From Piscibacillus halophilus (GTDB taxonomy: Bacteria; Bacillota; Bacilli; Bacillales; Alkalibacillaceae), in assembly GCF_900110685.1 (NCBI RefSeq), contig NZ_FOES01000009.1, forward strand, positions 1-64,000: DNA of 64,000 bases. The letters are read 5' to 3'. This document shows positions 1 to 9,600 of the stretch, one piece after another. Position numbers and translations under genes: made by a program. Below the pieces are notes generated by a model. It saw nothing but the letters and a program-made list of their open reading frames with translations, did not search any database and was not told the DNA's origin. Every line of letters begins with the position of its first letter. The first letter of the stretch is position 1.

Positions 1-352
1 GAGGGAGGACTTCAACGTCCTTACCACGTTCCTGAACTACCCTTCCTCTATTCGTCCGATGATTTACACGACAAACATCATCGAGCGCACCATGAAGGAG
101 TTCAAGAAACGTCTGAAAACGATGAACAGCCTTCCCTCCGAAGAAGCCGTGGAGAAGGTGATTTATATGGTTTCAGATGAATGCAACACCAAATGGTCTA
201 CGCGCAAACTCCGTGGGTTCAAAGAAGCAAGCCCTGAACTGCACGCCATGTTTGAGGAACGTTATGGATCTCAGACCGAAAGCGAGGAGGGGAAATAACC
301 CTCCACCGGATCACCCTACTTTTTTACACAAACTTATTGACGGTACCCCTCC
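1..352 (+). mobile_element. IS256-family insertion sequence, right-hand end
   Basis: The window opens inside an insertion sequence of the IS256 (mutator-type) family. It contains the last part of the transposase and about 50 bp of non-coding right end. The segment at about 324-350 (tttacacaaa...gacggtacc) read on the minus strand has the look of an IS256-family terminal inverted repeat. The exact end and the 8-9 bp target duplication cannot be set because the left end lies outside the window. It lies in the gap downstream of eno, where an insertion would be tolerated. Confidence 0.75.
2..298 (+). CDS. IS256-family transposase, C-terminal part (5' end outside window)
   Basis: The frame is open from base 2 to the TAA at 296-298 and gives about 98 residues. 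The segment IRPMIYTTNIIERTMKEFKK, followed by a basic stretch and a conserved TMNSLPSEEA-type segment, is characteristic of the end of the catalytic domain of IS256/mutator transposases. The glutamate of the IIER motif is expected to be the last acidic residue of the DDE triad. The protein would cut and paste its element through the flanking inverted repeats. Only the C-terminus is visible, so it cannot be said whether the copy is intact. The first internal ATG at 59 is not the real start. Confidence 0.85.
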   Translation, partial: REDFNVLTTFLNYPSSIRPMIYTTNIIERTMKEFKKRLKTMNSLPSEEAVEKVIYMVSDECNTKWSTRKLRGFKEASPELHAMFEERYGSQTESEEGK

Positions 353-355
353 CTT

Positions 356-490
356 TTCTATATAGTAATACTAAATAAATATGAAGCTTTTGTCCAATTT
401 ATCACCGAATATATGAGACAAAAGCATGAGAGAAATTTGTTAAAACAAGGTAATGATAGGAAATTATTATTGGTCATTGAGTTTTATTAA
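356..490 (+). pseudogene. Possible 3' remnant of a gene cut by the IS (weak)
   Basis: Directly after the IS end a frame stays open for about 44 codons to TAA at 488-490. The residues (for example KYEAFVQFITEYMRQKHERN) have a protein-like composition, and there is no start codon close to the IS. This is what the tail of an interrupted gene would look like. I do not recognise the family, and a chance open frame in AT-rich DNA is a real alternative. Part of the segment (383-391 with 417-425) can also form an inverted repeat. Confidence 0.2.
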
Positions 491-506
491 CATATAGAAC
501 TTATGT

Positions 507-541
507 AAAAAAGACTTCCCTTACTTTAGTGAAGGGAAGTC
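507..541 (-). terminator. Intrinsic terminator of eno
   Basis: Perfect 10-bp arms at 513-522 and 532-541 with a 9-nt loop are followed, in the minus-strand direction, by a run of six U residues (507-512). The hairpin lies 13 bp beyond the eno stop codon and ends the glycolytic operon. Confidence 0.9.
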
Positions 542-553
542 CTTTCACTTACA

Positions 554-1852
<1,299 letters not shown>

Positions 1853-1906
1853 TTATTCATTTTTAACCCTAAAAGGGTCATGAAATCCTATAAGATTTTC
1901 TGATTA

Positions 1907-3445
1907 CTATTTTTTGATTAATGATTGGCCTGTCATCTCATCAGGTTGTGTAATGTTCAACAAATCCAATACAGTTGGTGATAAATCACCTAGTATTCCA
2001 CCATCTCTTAGTTCTACCCCATTTTTCGTTACAATAACAGGGACTGGATTTGTCGTATGAGCGGTCATCGGACTTCCATCATCATTTAAAACTTGATCGG
2101 CATTACCGTGATCCGCAGTAATGACGGTGTGTCCACCTAATTCAGTTATCTTATCAACCACTTTACCTAGACAATCATCGACTGCTTCTACTGCTTTTAT
2201 AGTCGGTTCAACCTTACCAGAATGACCAACCATATCTGGATTCGCAAAGTTAAGTATGATTAAGTTTGGTGGATTTTGTTCTAACGTTTCTAAAAGAGCA
2301 TCGGTGACTTCATAAGCACTCATCTCCGGTTTCAAGTCATACGTTGCCACTTTAGGCGAATCAATTAAAATTCGCTTTTCACCATTAAACTCTTGATCAA
2401 GTCCCCCACTCATAAAGTAAGTAACATGTGGATATTTTTCCGTCTCAGCAATACGTAATTGTGTCAGACCTTGGTTTGCGACTACCTCTCCGATTGTGTT
2501 TTTCGGCATGTTAGGCGGATATGCTACATGCACGTTAAGCTCTTCACTATATTGGGTCATCGTTACCATTTCTAAGTTATTCAGTGGTGTATAGGAATCT
2601 TCAAACACATCTAAACGATTGTTTGAAAAAACATCCGTCAATTGTAAGGCACGATCAGGTCTAAAGTTAGCAAAAATAATGGCATCACCATCTTCGACTT
2701 TACCAACTGGTTCTCCTGAATCACTTACCATAACAAATGGATCTACGAATTCATCTACGACCTCTTGTTCATATGATTGCTCTACAGTTTGAATCGCATC
2801 TTGAGATGTTGGACCTTCTCCTAAGCGAATTGCACGAAAAGCTTTTTCAACACGTTCCCAGCGATTATCACGATCCATTGCATAGTAACGTCCTGAAACG
2901 GTTGCAAGTTGACCAACGCCTAACTCATTCATTTTATCTTGAAGTTCTTTTAAATACGTAATGGCTGTTTTAGGACCAACATCACGCCCATCTAAGAATG
3001 CATGGACATAAACACGATCAACTTTTTGCTCCTTAGCCATTTCAAGTAACGCAAAAACGTGGTCAATATGACTGTGAACTCCACCATCGGATAATAAACC
3101 AAAAATGTGGAGCGCTCCATCATTTGTCTTAGTATGACTTGCGGCGTTTACAAAAGCATCATTATGATGGAACTCACGCTCTTTAATTGATAAATTTATT
3201 CTCGTTAAATTTTGATAAACGATTCGGCCAGCACCTATGTTTAAGTGCCCCACCTCAGAGTTACCCATTTGACCTTCTGGTAATCCAACTGCCTCACCAA
3301 ACGCTTTTAAAGTAGAATGAGGGTATTGATTCCAATATCGGTCAAAATTAGGTGTGTTTGCCTGTCTGACAGCATTTCCATATTCTTCATCGCGAAGGGC
3401 AAACCCGTCTAAGATGATTAATACAGCTAGTTGGTTATCGGGCAT
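1907..3445 (-). CDS. gpmI: 2,3-bisphosphoglycerate-independent phosphoglycerate mutase
   Basis: This enzyme interconverts 3- and 2-phosphoglycerate without a bisphosphoglycerate cofactor and needs Mn2+. At 512 residues it matches the Bacillus enzyme (about 511). The alkaline-phosphatase-type metal motif with Asp13 ([11 protein letters not shown]) and the nucleophile Ser63 in [16 protein letters not shown] are intact. [10 protein letters not shown] and [10 protein letters not shown], with further metal ligands, are also visible. Its start overlaps the end of tpiA by 11 bp, so the two are translationally coupled in the glycolytic operon. In sporulating bacilli the strong pH dependence of this Mn2+ enzyme is used to hold 3-phosphoglycerate in spores. 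Confidence 0.97.
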   Translation of the reverse strand: MPDNQLAVLIILDGFALRDEEYGNAVRQANTPNFDRYWNQYPHSTLKAFGEAVGLPEGQMGNSEVGHLNIGAGRIVYQNLTRINLSIKEREFHHNDAFVNAASHTKTNDGALHIFGLLSDGGVHSHIDHVFALLEMAKEQKVDRVYVHAFLDGRDVGPKTAITYLKELQDKMNELGVGQLATVSGRYYAMDRDNRWERVEKAFRAIRLGEGPTSQDAIQTVEQSYEQEVVDEFVDPFVMVSDSGEPVGKVEDGDAIIFANFRPDRALQLTDVFSNNRLDVFEDSYTPLNNLEMVTMTQYSEELNVHVAYPPNMPKNTIGEVVANQGLTQLRIAETEKYPHVTYFMSGGLDQEFNGEKRILIDSPKVATYDLKPEMSAYEVTDALLETLEQNPPNLIILNFANPDMVGHSGKVEPTIKAVEAVDDCLGKVVDKITELGGHTVITADHGNADQVLNDDGSPMTAHTTNPVPVIVTKNGVELRDGGILGDLSPTVLDLLNITQPDEMTGQSLIKK

Positions 3446-4199
3446 TCTGACCAGCCTCCACTAACTTTAAGAATGAATCTTCTTTTAAGCTTGCTCCTCC
3501 GACTAAAGCACCGTCGATATCAGACTGACTTAAAAGCTCTTCGATGTTATCAGGTTTTACACTTCCACCGTATTGAACTCTAACTTCTTGCGCGACCTCT
3601 TCACTGAATTGGTCTTGAACGACTTGACGAATATGTGCACACACTTCATTTGCTTGTTCACTCGTAGCCGTTTTACCCGTTCCAATAGCCCAAATAGGTT
3701 CATAGGCAATGACGGCTTGCTTAGCTTGTTCATCCGTTAATCCATCAAGTGCTTGTCTCACTTGACCTTCAACAAAACTCATCGTCTCATTGTTTTCACG
3801 TTGATCTAACGATTCACCGACACATACAATCGGTAATAGATTATTTTCAAAAGCTGCTAACGTTTTTTTGTTAACCGTTTCGTCCGTTTCATTAAAATAT
3901 TGACGACGTTCTGAGTGGCCAATAATAACATAATCAACCAACAAGTCTTCTAACATTTTCGGGCTCACTTCGCCTGTAAATGCGCCACTTTCTTCATAGT
4001 GCATATTTTGAGCACCAATTTTAACATGAAACTCTCTTGCTGCTTCTGATAGAAATGGAATATGAACGAATGGTGCACAGACAACTGTATCGACTTCATC
4101 GCTAGAAGGTACTTTTTCTCGAATGTCAACGACAAAACGAGCACCATCTGCTACTAGCTTGTTCATTTTCCAGTTACCTGCAATAATTGGTTTCCTCAT
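3435..4199 (-). CDS. tpiA: Triosephosphate isomerase
   Basis: This TIM-barrel enzyme interconverts dihydroxyacetone phosphate and glyceraldehyde 3-phosphate. The product has 254 residues, the normal size. Catalytic residues are all in place: Asn9 and Lys11 (AGNWKMNK), the histidine in GHSERR, the glutamate in [15 protein letters not shown] (start of the flexible loop), and the phosphate-binding YGGSVKPDN and GALVGGASL. It lies 24 bp downstream of pgk and overlaps gpmI by 11 bp, which is the usual Bacillus order. Confidence 0.97.
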   Translation of the reverse strand: MRKPIIAGNWKMNKLVADGARFVVDIREKVPSSDEVDTVVCAPFVHIPFLSEAAREFHVKIGAQNMHYEESGAFTGEVSPKMLEDLLVDYVIIGHSERRQYFNETDETVNKKTLAAFENNLLPIVCVGESLDQRENNETMSFVEGQVRQALDGLTDEQAKQAVIAYEPIWAIGTGKTATSEQANEVCAHIRQVVQDQFSEEVAQEVRVQYGGSVKPDNIEELLSQSDIDGALVGGASLKEDSFLKLVEAGQNAR

Positions 4200-4223
4200 G
4201 ATTTCACCTCAAATAGTATAAAA

Positions 4224-5405
4224 TTACTTATCATTTAATGCTGCAACACCAGGAAGAACTTTTCCTTCCATAAATTCAAGTGAGGCTCCTCCGCCTGTTG
4301 AGATGTGATCCATCTTTTCTCCGTAACCAAACTTCTCAACAGCTGATGCAGAGTCTCCACCACCGATAACCGTATATCCTTCAGTTTGGGCTAAGGCTTC
4401 TGCAACACCTTTTGTCCCATTAGAGAAAGCTTCATATTCAAAGACACCCATTGGTCCGTTCCAAATAATGAGCTTAGAATCTTTAATGATGTCACTATAT
4501 TTTTTAACTGTGTCTGGACCTGCATCTAACGCTTCCCAATCAGCTGGAATCTGATCAATGGGCACGACTTTTGTATTCGCATCCTTAGAAAAATCATCTG
4601 CTACCACAGCATCTACTGGTAAATGGAGTGATACACCTTTTTCTTTCGCTTTTTCCATGAACTCTTTAGCTAAGTCAATTTTATCTTCTTCTAGTAATGA
4701 CTGACCAACCTCATGTCCTAATGCTTTAATAAAGGTATAAGATAAACCGCCACCAATTAATAGATGGTCGACTTTATCTAATAAATGGTCAATCACACCT
4801 ATTTTATCTTTAACCTTGGCACCACCAATAATCGCTGTAAATGGACGCTCTGGATTTTCAAGCGCTTGACCGAGTACTTCGAGTTCTTTTTCTAATAGAA
4901 AACCTGAAACGGCCTGTAAATGATGCGCCACACCTTCAGTCGATGCGTGAGCACGGTGAGCAGCACCAAATGCGTCATTGACATACACGTCTGCTAAAGA
5001 TGCTAATTGCTTAGCTAATTCAGCATCATTTTTCTTTTCACCTGGGTGGAAACGAACGTTTTCTAATAAAATGACTTGTCCATTGTCCAAGCTATTGACC
5101 TCATTCACAACTTCTTGACTGTAAACATCATCCGCTTTAAGTACAGGTTGACCAAGTAAATTACTTAAGTGCTGTGCAACAGGATCCAATCTTAATTCAT
5201 CAACGGCTTCACCACCTGGACGCCCTAAATGGCTCGTTAATATAACTCTTGCTCCTTGATCAATTAAGTATTGGATCGTTGGTAAAGCTGCTCGAATACG
5301 TGTATCGTCAGAGATTTCCCCATCAGAAATCGGGACATTAAAATCTACACGACATAATACTCGCTTACCTTTCAATTCCACATCTTTTACTGTCATTTTG
5401 CGCAT
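4224..5405 (-). CDS. pgk: Phosphoglycerate kinase
   Basis: Transfers the acyl phosphate of 1,3-bisphosphoglycerate to ADP. The 393-residue product carries the N-domain substrate motif RVDFNVP, the LTSHLGRP segment, the nucleotide-binding [12 protein letters not shown], and the C-terminal [13 protein letters not shown] and [10 protein letters not shown]. Length agrees with the family (about 394). It is separated from gapA by 153 bp holding a strong hairpin (5492-5523), so its level may be set partly apart from cggR-gapA, as is known in B. subtilis. Confidence 0.97.
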   Translation of the reverse strand: MRKMTVKDVELKGKRVLCRVDFNVPISDGEISDDTRIRAALPTIQYLIDQGARVILTSHLGRPGGEAVDELRLDPVAQHLSNLLGQPVLKADDVYSQEVVNEVNSLDNGQVILLENVRFHPGEKKNDAELAKQLASLADVYVNDAFGAAHRAHASTEGVAHHLQAVSGFLLEKELEVLGQALENPERPFTAIIGGAKVKDKIGVIDHLLDKVDHLLIGGGLSYTFIKALGHEVGQSLLEEDKIDLAKEFMEKAKEKGVSLHLPVDAVVADDFSKDANTKVVPIDQIPADWEALDAGPDTVKKYSDIIKDSKLIIWNGPMGVFEYEAFSNGTKGVAEALAQTEGYTVIGGGDSASAVEKFGYGEKMDHISTGGGASLEFMEGKVLPGVAALNDK

Positions 5406-5485
5406 GTCAAAACCTCCAAAAAGTTCTTTATGTAACTAATATAGCAAATCGCATCTCTTGTTCCTACTCGATTTCGACAAATCTC

Positions 5486-5523
5486 TAGAAAATAGGGAGG
5501 AACAAGTAAATGTTCCTCCCTAT
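5486..5523 (-). terminator. Intercistronic hairpin between gapA and pgk
   Basis: Perfect 12-bp arms at 5492-5503 and 5512-5523 enclose an 8-nt loop. In the direction of transcription the hairpin is followed by a short U-rich tract (TTTTCTAG). It could end a part of the cggR-gapA transcripts, or protect the gapA 3' end after mRNA cleavage. The U-tract is weak, so read-through into pgk is expected. A separate pgk promoter was not identified with confidence. Confidence 0.7.
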
Positions 5524-5558
5524 ATTTTACCATTGTTTAATAAATCATTCGAATAACC

Positions 5559-6566
5559 TTAGAGGCCTTGTTTTGCCATGTACGCAGCTAAATCTACACA
5601 ACGAGTTGAGTAACCTGATTCGTTATCGTACCAAGAAACGACTTTCACCATGTTGTCTTCCATTACTAATGTTGATAGACCATCAACAATTGAAGAAAGC
5701 GGATTTCCATTATAATCACTTGATACTAAAGGTAAATCACTATAACCTAAAATACCTTTAAGCTCGTTTTCTGATGCTTCTTTTAATACCTGATTAACTT
5801 CTTCGACTGTAACGTTTTGATCAAGCTCAGCAACTAAATCAACAATTGATACATTCGTGGTTGGAACACGCATCGCCATACCAGTTAGTTTTCCTTTTAC
5901 TTCTGGTAAAACTTTTGCAACGGCTTCAGCTGCACCTGTTGTAGTAGGAATAATGTTTTCAGAAGCTGCACGAGCACGACGGTAATCTTTATGTGGTAAG
6001 TCTAAGATTTGTTGGTCATTTGTAATTGAGTGAACCGTCGTCATAATTCCACGTTTCAGACCAAATTTGTCACTTAATACTTTCGCAACTGGTGCTAAGC
6101 AGTTTGTTGTACAAGATGCATTTGAGACAATGTGATGAGAATCTTTATCGTATTTGTCATCGTTAACACCTAATACAAGCGTTAAGTCTTCATCAGAGCC
6201 AGGCGCTGAGATAATGACTTTTTTCGCACCTGCATCAATATGTTTCTGTGCGTCATCACGCTTACGGAATAAACCAGTTGACTCAACAACGATTTCTACT
6301 CCTAGGTCACCCCAAGGTAAGTTCGCTGGGTCACGTTCTGATAAAACTTTTACTTCTTTACCGTTGATCACAATTGAATCGTCTTTTGCTTCAACATCGA
6401 CATCTAATTCGCCATGAATTGTATCGTATTTTAATAAGTGGGCTAGCATTTTCGCATCTGTTAAATCATTTACTGCGACCACATCTACCTCATCATTTGT
6501 TAATGCCGCACGGAATACACGGCGTCCAATACGTCCAAAACCATTAATACCTACTTTTACTGCCAT
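5559..6566 (-). CDS. gapA: Glycolytic glyceraldehyde-3-phosphate dehydrogenase (type I)
   Basis: Oxidises glyceraldehyde 3-phosphate with NAD+ and phosphate to 1,3-bisphosphoglycerate. The 335-residue product has the Rossmann motif GINGFGRIGRRVFR, the catalytic cysteine near residue 152 in SNASCTTNCLAPVAKVL, the substrate loop TTGAAEAVAKVLPE, and the C-terminal WYDNESGYSTRCVDLAAY. It follows cggR by 20 bp with its own strong ribosome-binding site (aggaggt). Its position next to cggR identifies it as the catabolic GapA rather than the gluconeogenic GapB. Confidence 0.97.
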   Translation of the reverse strand: MAVKVGINGFGRIGRRVFRAALTNDEVDVVAVNDLTDAKMLAHLLKYDTIHGELDVDVEAKDDSIVINGKEVKVLSERDPANLPWGDLGVEIVVESTGLFRKRDDAQKHIDAGAKKVIISAPGSDEDLTLVLGVNDDKYDKDSHHIVSNASCTTNCLAPVAKVLSDKFGLKRGIMTTVHSITNDQQILDLPHKDYRRARAASENIIPTTTGAAEAVAKVLPEVKGKLTGMAMRVPTTNVSIVDLVAELDQNVTVEEVNQVLKEASENELKGILGYSDLPLVSSDYNGNPLSSIVDGLSTLVMEDNMVKVVSWYDNESGYSTRCVDLAAYMAKQGL

Positions 6567-6586
6567 TATGAAAACCTCCTAAAAAT

Positions 6587-7612
6587 TTATAATGATGAAT
6601 GTGTTAATAAATCTCGCGCAATGGCTTCATCAATGATTAACACATCGGTTGAGCCCCATTTAAAAAAGGCTGATATAGCTTGACTTTTACTTGAACCACC
6701 AGCAACCGTCATGATGGTTTTATCTTCTGTCAAAAACTCTTTCGTCATACCGATTGAATTCAACTGGTGTATAGTTTTCCCGTTTTGGTCAAAGTAATAA
6801 CCAAAAGCTTCGCCAACAGCTGATTGATCTTTTAACAGTTTAATTTGTTCATCATCAGCTTGGCGGCGACGAGCCATTTTTAACGCGTCACCAATCCCAT
6901 GGATGACGATATCAGCTTGCTGAATTAACGATATAACATCTTTAACAGCTGGTTCTTCCATCATTTTTGAATAAATATCTTTCCCAACTGTATCGGGCAC
7001 ATAAAGCAAGCGATAACTCCCATTCATTTGTTTAGCCATCTGAACACAGATCGAACTAGCTTGATATTCATGCATATCACCAAGTCCACCACGAGCTGGC
7101 ACAAACAATGGTCGGACCTGGTCGATCGGATTCATATGATGTGCGACAGCTGCCATCGTTGACCCACCAGTGACTGTGACTATTGAATTATCCTGAACAC
7201 GTTGGCTCAATTCTTGTGCAGCTGCCTGACCTAGTAAAGCTTTTACCTCGTCATCTTCATCTGAATTACCCGGAACGATTTTGACCTTATGAACGGGTAA
7301 AACGTTTAGCAATTGAGTTTCTAAATTATCTAAGTCTGAGATTTCGCGCATAATATCTGGATAAGTTTCAACAATCGATCGACCATCTTCACTCACCCAC
7401 ATCCCTTTATTCGTAACCTCAACTAACCCTTGTTCATCTAAGAACTCAATTTCACTTCGCATCTGCCGCTCTGTTTTATTTAACTGTTCGGCTAGTGCCC
7501 TCCGACCAATCGGTTCAGACAGGTGAATGGCCTTTAAAATCTCATATCGCTTTTCAATGACTTCTAATAAATCAGGGATTAGTTTTCTTTGAAATTGATG
7601 AAGTTTATTCAG
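6587..7612 (-). CDS. cggR: Central glycolytic genes regulator CggR; apparent CTG start
   Basis: A SorC/DeoR-type repressor that releases its operator when fructose 1,6-bisphosphate binds; it controls the downstream glycolytic operon. The effector domain is clear (TVTGGSTMAAVAHHM, VPARGGLGDMHEYQASS, IHGIGDALKMARRR, VAGGSSKSQAI). The first ATG in frame is at 7462 and would delete the helix-turn-helix domain. Upstream of it the frame stays open for 50 codons encoding LNKLHQFQRKLIPDLLEVIE and then EPIGRRALAEQLNKTERQ, which aligns from residue 1 with the B. subtilis N-terminus (MNQLIQAQKKLLPDLL). The frame is closed by TGA just upstream, and there is no ATG, GTG or TTG in the added part. The start is therefore taken as CTG at 7612, preceded by the ribosome-binding site AGGTGAT. 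The resulting 341 residues match the family (340). A base change or sequencing error at the start codon is the alternative. Confidence 0.9.
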   Translation of the reverse strand: MNKLHQFQRKLIPDLLEVIEKRYEILKAIHLSEPIGRRALAEQLNKTERQMRSEIEFLDEQGLVEVTNKGMWVSEDGRSIVETYPDIMREISDLDNLETQLLNVLPVHKVKIVPGNSDEDDEVKALLGQAAAQELSQRVQDNSIVTVTGGSTMAAVAHHMNPIDQVRPLFVPARGGLGDMHEYQASSICVQMAKQMNGSYRLLYVPDTVGKDIYSKMMEEPAVKDVISLIQQADIVIHGIGDALKMARRRQADDEQIKLLKDQSAVGEAFGYYFDQNGKTIHQLNSIGMTKEFLTEDKTIMTVAGGSSKSQAISAFFKWGSTDVLIIDEAIARDLLTHSSL

Positions 7613-7633
7613 ATACCATCACCTGCCTTCTTG

Positions 7634-7671
7634 GTCAAAATATGTCCTTTAGGTAGTCATTTTTTGTCCCG
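7634..7671 (-). promoter_or_regulatory. CggR operator
   Basis: On the minus strand two direct repeats are visible, CGGGACAAAAAATGAC and AGGACATATTTTGAC, each a GGAC-N6-TGAC unit at 7656-7671 and 7634-7648. This is the arrangement of the known B. subtilis CggR operator (CGGGAC-N6-TGTC repeated). It lies between the promoter at 7699-7727 and the cggR ribosome-binding site, so bound repressor would block elongation or initiation and create autoregulation of cggR-gapA. Confidence 0.88.
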
Positions 7672-7698
7672 CATAGACCAAAAAAATATCCTAACATC

Positions 7699-7727
7699 AG
7701 AATAGCAAAACTCTATAAGGTTGGCAA
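7699..7727 (-). promoter_or_regulatory. Sigma-A promoter of the cggR-gapA operon
   Basis: On the minus strand a -35 TTGCCA (7722-7727) and a -10 TATTCT (7699-7704) are 17 bp apart, followed downstream by the CggR operator. The -35 box lies 7 bp beyond the 3' end of the glutaredoxin-like gene. Confidence 0.75.
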
Positions 7728-7733
7728 ACATTT

Positions 7734-7985
7734 TTAACGGGGTAAGTTTTCCGATAAAAAATCGTCTAATGTTGCCATGTTTAATTCTGCTGCATCAAGC
7801 TCCTTATGATTGATTTTAATAACTGGAATCGTTAGAAAATATTTTTCTAACAATTGCTCGTCCTCTTCAATATTATGTTCGATGATTTCAAAATCATACA
7901 TCAATTGATAAGTATCAAGCATGGCCTTAGCATCATCACATAATTTACAGCTGGTTTTTGTATAAAAATGAACTTGATTCATCAT
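7734..7985 (-). CDS. Glutaredoxin-family protein
   Basis: A small (83-residue) cytoplasmic thioredoxin-fold protein. The motif FYTKTSCKLCDDAK has a redox CxxC (Cys13, Cys16) after the first beta strand, and TIPVI supplies the expected cis-proline before strand 3. These fit the short glutaredoxin-like group (DUF836 type) found beside cggR in bacilli. The role is probably thiol-disulfide exchange, but the substrate is unknown. It could also use bacillithiol, since bshB2 is present in the window. The gene stops just upstream of the cggR promoter, so read-through into cggR is possible. Confidence 0.8.
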   Translation of the reverse strand: MMNQVHFYTKTSCKLCDDAKAMLDTYQLMYDFEIIEHNIEEDEQLLEKYFLTIPVIKINHKELDAAELNMATLDDFLSENLPR

Positions 7986-8101
7986 TTTACCGTCCTATCA
8001 TTTTTTATAATTTATTATAAAATACTTTAATCCAGAAAAACAAAATAAAGTTTAACCTATCTAATTTTACTGGTCCAATAATCTAATTTTTTCGACAAAA
8101 T

Positions 8102-8126
8102 GTTTAACGATATGACTTTAGGTTAT
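8102..8126 (+). promoter_or_regulatory. Sigma-B-like (general stress) promoter
   Basis: GTTTAA (8102-8107), a 13-bp spacer, then GGTTAT (8121-8126) is close to the Bacillus sigma-B consensus (GTTTAA, 12-15 bp, GGGTAT). It would give a leader of about 40 nt in front of the channel-like gene at 8171. No good sigma-A promoter was seen in the same gap. Confidence 0.5.
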
Positions 8127-8170
8127 ATAAAACTATGTAAACATAAAAAACTAAAAAAGGAGAGGATAAC

Positions 8171-9397
8171 ATGAACGATTTAAGTTCATCATTTCAAAGC
8201 ATGTTAAGTAATTTAATTCAAGCCATTCCAAATGTCATTGTTGCACTCTTACTCTTATTGTTGGCTTGGGTGGTCGCAGTTATTTCAAAAAATATTGTAC
8301 AAAAGCTTTTTGTGAAAATAGGGCTTCACAAAGCCTTAAATAAAACTTCATTCGTTAAAGATGAAAGTCACGGAAAAAGTATTCTAGATAGCGCTGGAAA
8401 AGTGGTCTACTTTCTAGTCTTCATACTATTTTTACCTGCTATTTTGGATGCTTTAAATATGCATTCTGTCTCCGATCCTATCACAAATATGATGGACAAA
8501 CTTCTTGGATTTATCCCTAACCTCATTGCCGCTGCGATCATATTGATTATAGGACTCTTTATTGCTAGACTCATCAAAGAGCTTTTCGAAAAATTCTTCC
8601 AGAGTTTAAATCTAGATCAATGGTTTAATAAAATCAACCCTAATAACACAGGTGGAACTGAAGCTCAAACCACACTTTCAAATGTGCTAGCTAATATTGT
8701 TTACATCATCGTATTAATCCCAATTGTGACCATCGCTTTAGAAGCACTAGCCATTCGAACAATTTCCGAACCAATTCAAGCTGTATTAAGCGATGTCTTA
8801 ACGATGATTCCTAATATCTTTGTAGCGATTATTTTATTAATTGTAGGCTACTACTTAGGAAGACTATTAGGAAATCTATTAACAAATTTACTACAAGGAA
8901 CTGGAATCAATAACATTTACCAAACATTAGGTTTAAACGATGATTCCAAACCTTCTATTGACTTAGCCAAGTTACTAGGTACTGTTGCCAAAACACTTAT
9001 TATCCTATTCTTCACAGTTGAAGCATTAAACGTGTTACAACTTGAAGTATTAAATGCCATTGGAGATGCACTAATCGTCTATCTACCATTCTTATTAAGT
9101 GCTCTATTAATTTTAGGTGGTGGATTATTCCTAGCTAATCTACTAAGCAACTGGATTAACCAATACACAAACAGTCCAATCTCAGCACAAATTGTGAAGT
9201 ACGTCATTATCGTATTTGCTGTCTTCATGACCCTTGATCAACTACAATTTGCAAAAACAATCGTCAATATTGCATTCTTACTTATTCTCGGTGGATTAAT
9301 GGTCGCATTCGCCATTTCATTTGGAATCGGCGGTAGAGAATTTGCGAAAACACAACTAACTAAGTTAGAAAGTAAATTAAATAGAAAAGATCAGTAA
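8171..9397 (+). CDS. Mechanosensitive-channel-related TM-helix repeat membrane protein
   Basis: A 408-residue polytopic membrane protein with at least four repeats of a similar helix pair. Each repeat begins IPN or LPF and runs into a long hydrophobic helix ending in a small-residue, basic segment (IPNVIVALLLLLLAWVV, IPNLIAAAIILIIGLFIARL, IPNIFVAIILLIVGYYLGRL, LPFLLSALLILGGGLFLANL). This is the conserved TM_helix repeat (PF05552 type) seen in proteins annotated as mechanosensitive ion channels, but the MscS beta domain is not evident. The C-terminus has AISFGIGGREFAK, a glycine-rich helix end often seen in this family. Start: ATG with aaaggagagg upstream. A sigma-B-like promoter precedes it and a terminator follows, so it is probably monocistronic. 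Function in osmotic stress is an inference. Confidence 0.8.
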   Translation: MNDLSSSFQSMLSNLIQAIPNVIVALLLLLLAWVVAVISKNIVQKLFVKIGLHKALNKTSFVKDESHGKSILDSAGKVVYFLVFILFLPAILDALNMHSVSDPITNMMDKLLGFIPNLIAAAIILIIGLFIARLIKELFEKFFQSLNLDQWFNKINPNNTGGTEAQTTLSNVLANIVYIIVLIPIVTIALEALAIRTISEPIQAVLSDVLTMIPNIFVAIILLIVGYYLGRLLGNLLTNLLQGTGINNIYQTLGLNDDSKPSIDLAKLLGTVAKTLIILFFTVEALNVLQLEVLNAIGDALIVYLPFLLSALLILGGGLFLANLLSNWINQYTNSPISAQIVKYVIIVFAVFMTLDQLQFAKTIVNIAFLLILGGLMVAFAISFGIGGREFAKTQLTKLESKLNRKDQ

Positions 9398-9404
9398 ATT
9401 AATG

Positions 9405-9437
9405 AAAAGCTACCTCAAGTGATTGGGGTAGCTTTTT
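9405..9437 (+). terminator. Intrinsic terminator after the channel-like gene
   Basis: Ten-bp arms at 9405-9414 and 9427-9436 (aaaagctacc / ggtagctttt) end in a T-run. It lies 8 bp after the stop codon. Confidence 0.88.
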
Positions 9438-9440
9438 TAG

Positions 9441-9482
9441 TTTAATATCTATTTTCAAAGGTTTGTTGCATGATTGTAAAAA
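9441..9482 (+). repeat. Two-unit remnant related to the 21-bp array at 10458
   Basis: TTTAATATCTATTTTCAAA at 9441-9459 matches the unit of the 10458-10625 array (TTTATTATCTATTTTTCAAA) with very few differences. A weaker copy of the core (TTTGTTGCATG) begins exactly 21 bp later at 9462. It follows the terminator at 9405-9437 directly. The second unit is so degenerate that it is supported mainly by its register. Confidence 0.5.
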
Positions 9483-9600
9483 CAACCTTCAGATGAACCT
9501 ACATAACCCATAGTATGCATATGTTTTAAATAAAGGTTTGTGTGCTGAATAACTAGAAATGAAGTTTCATGTTTTTATTTTTAGAAAAGGAGTTTTTAAA

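Noticed and set aside
410-419. TATATGAGAC near the IS as a fifth array
   Set aside because: Single core only; positions 21 bp before and after have no match.
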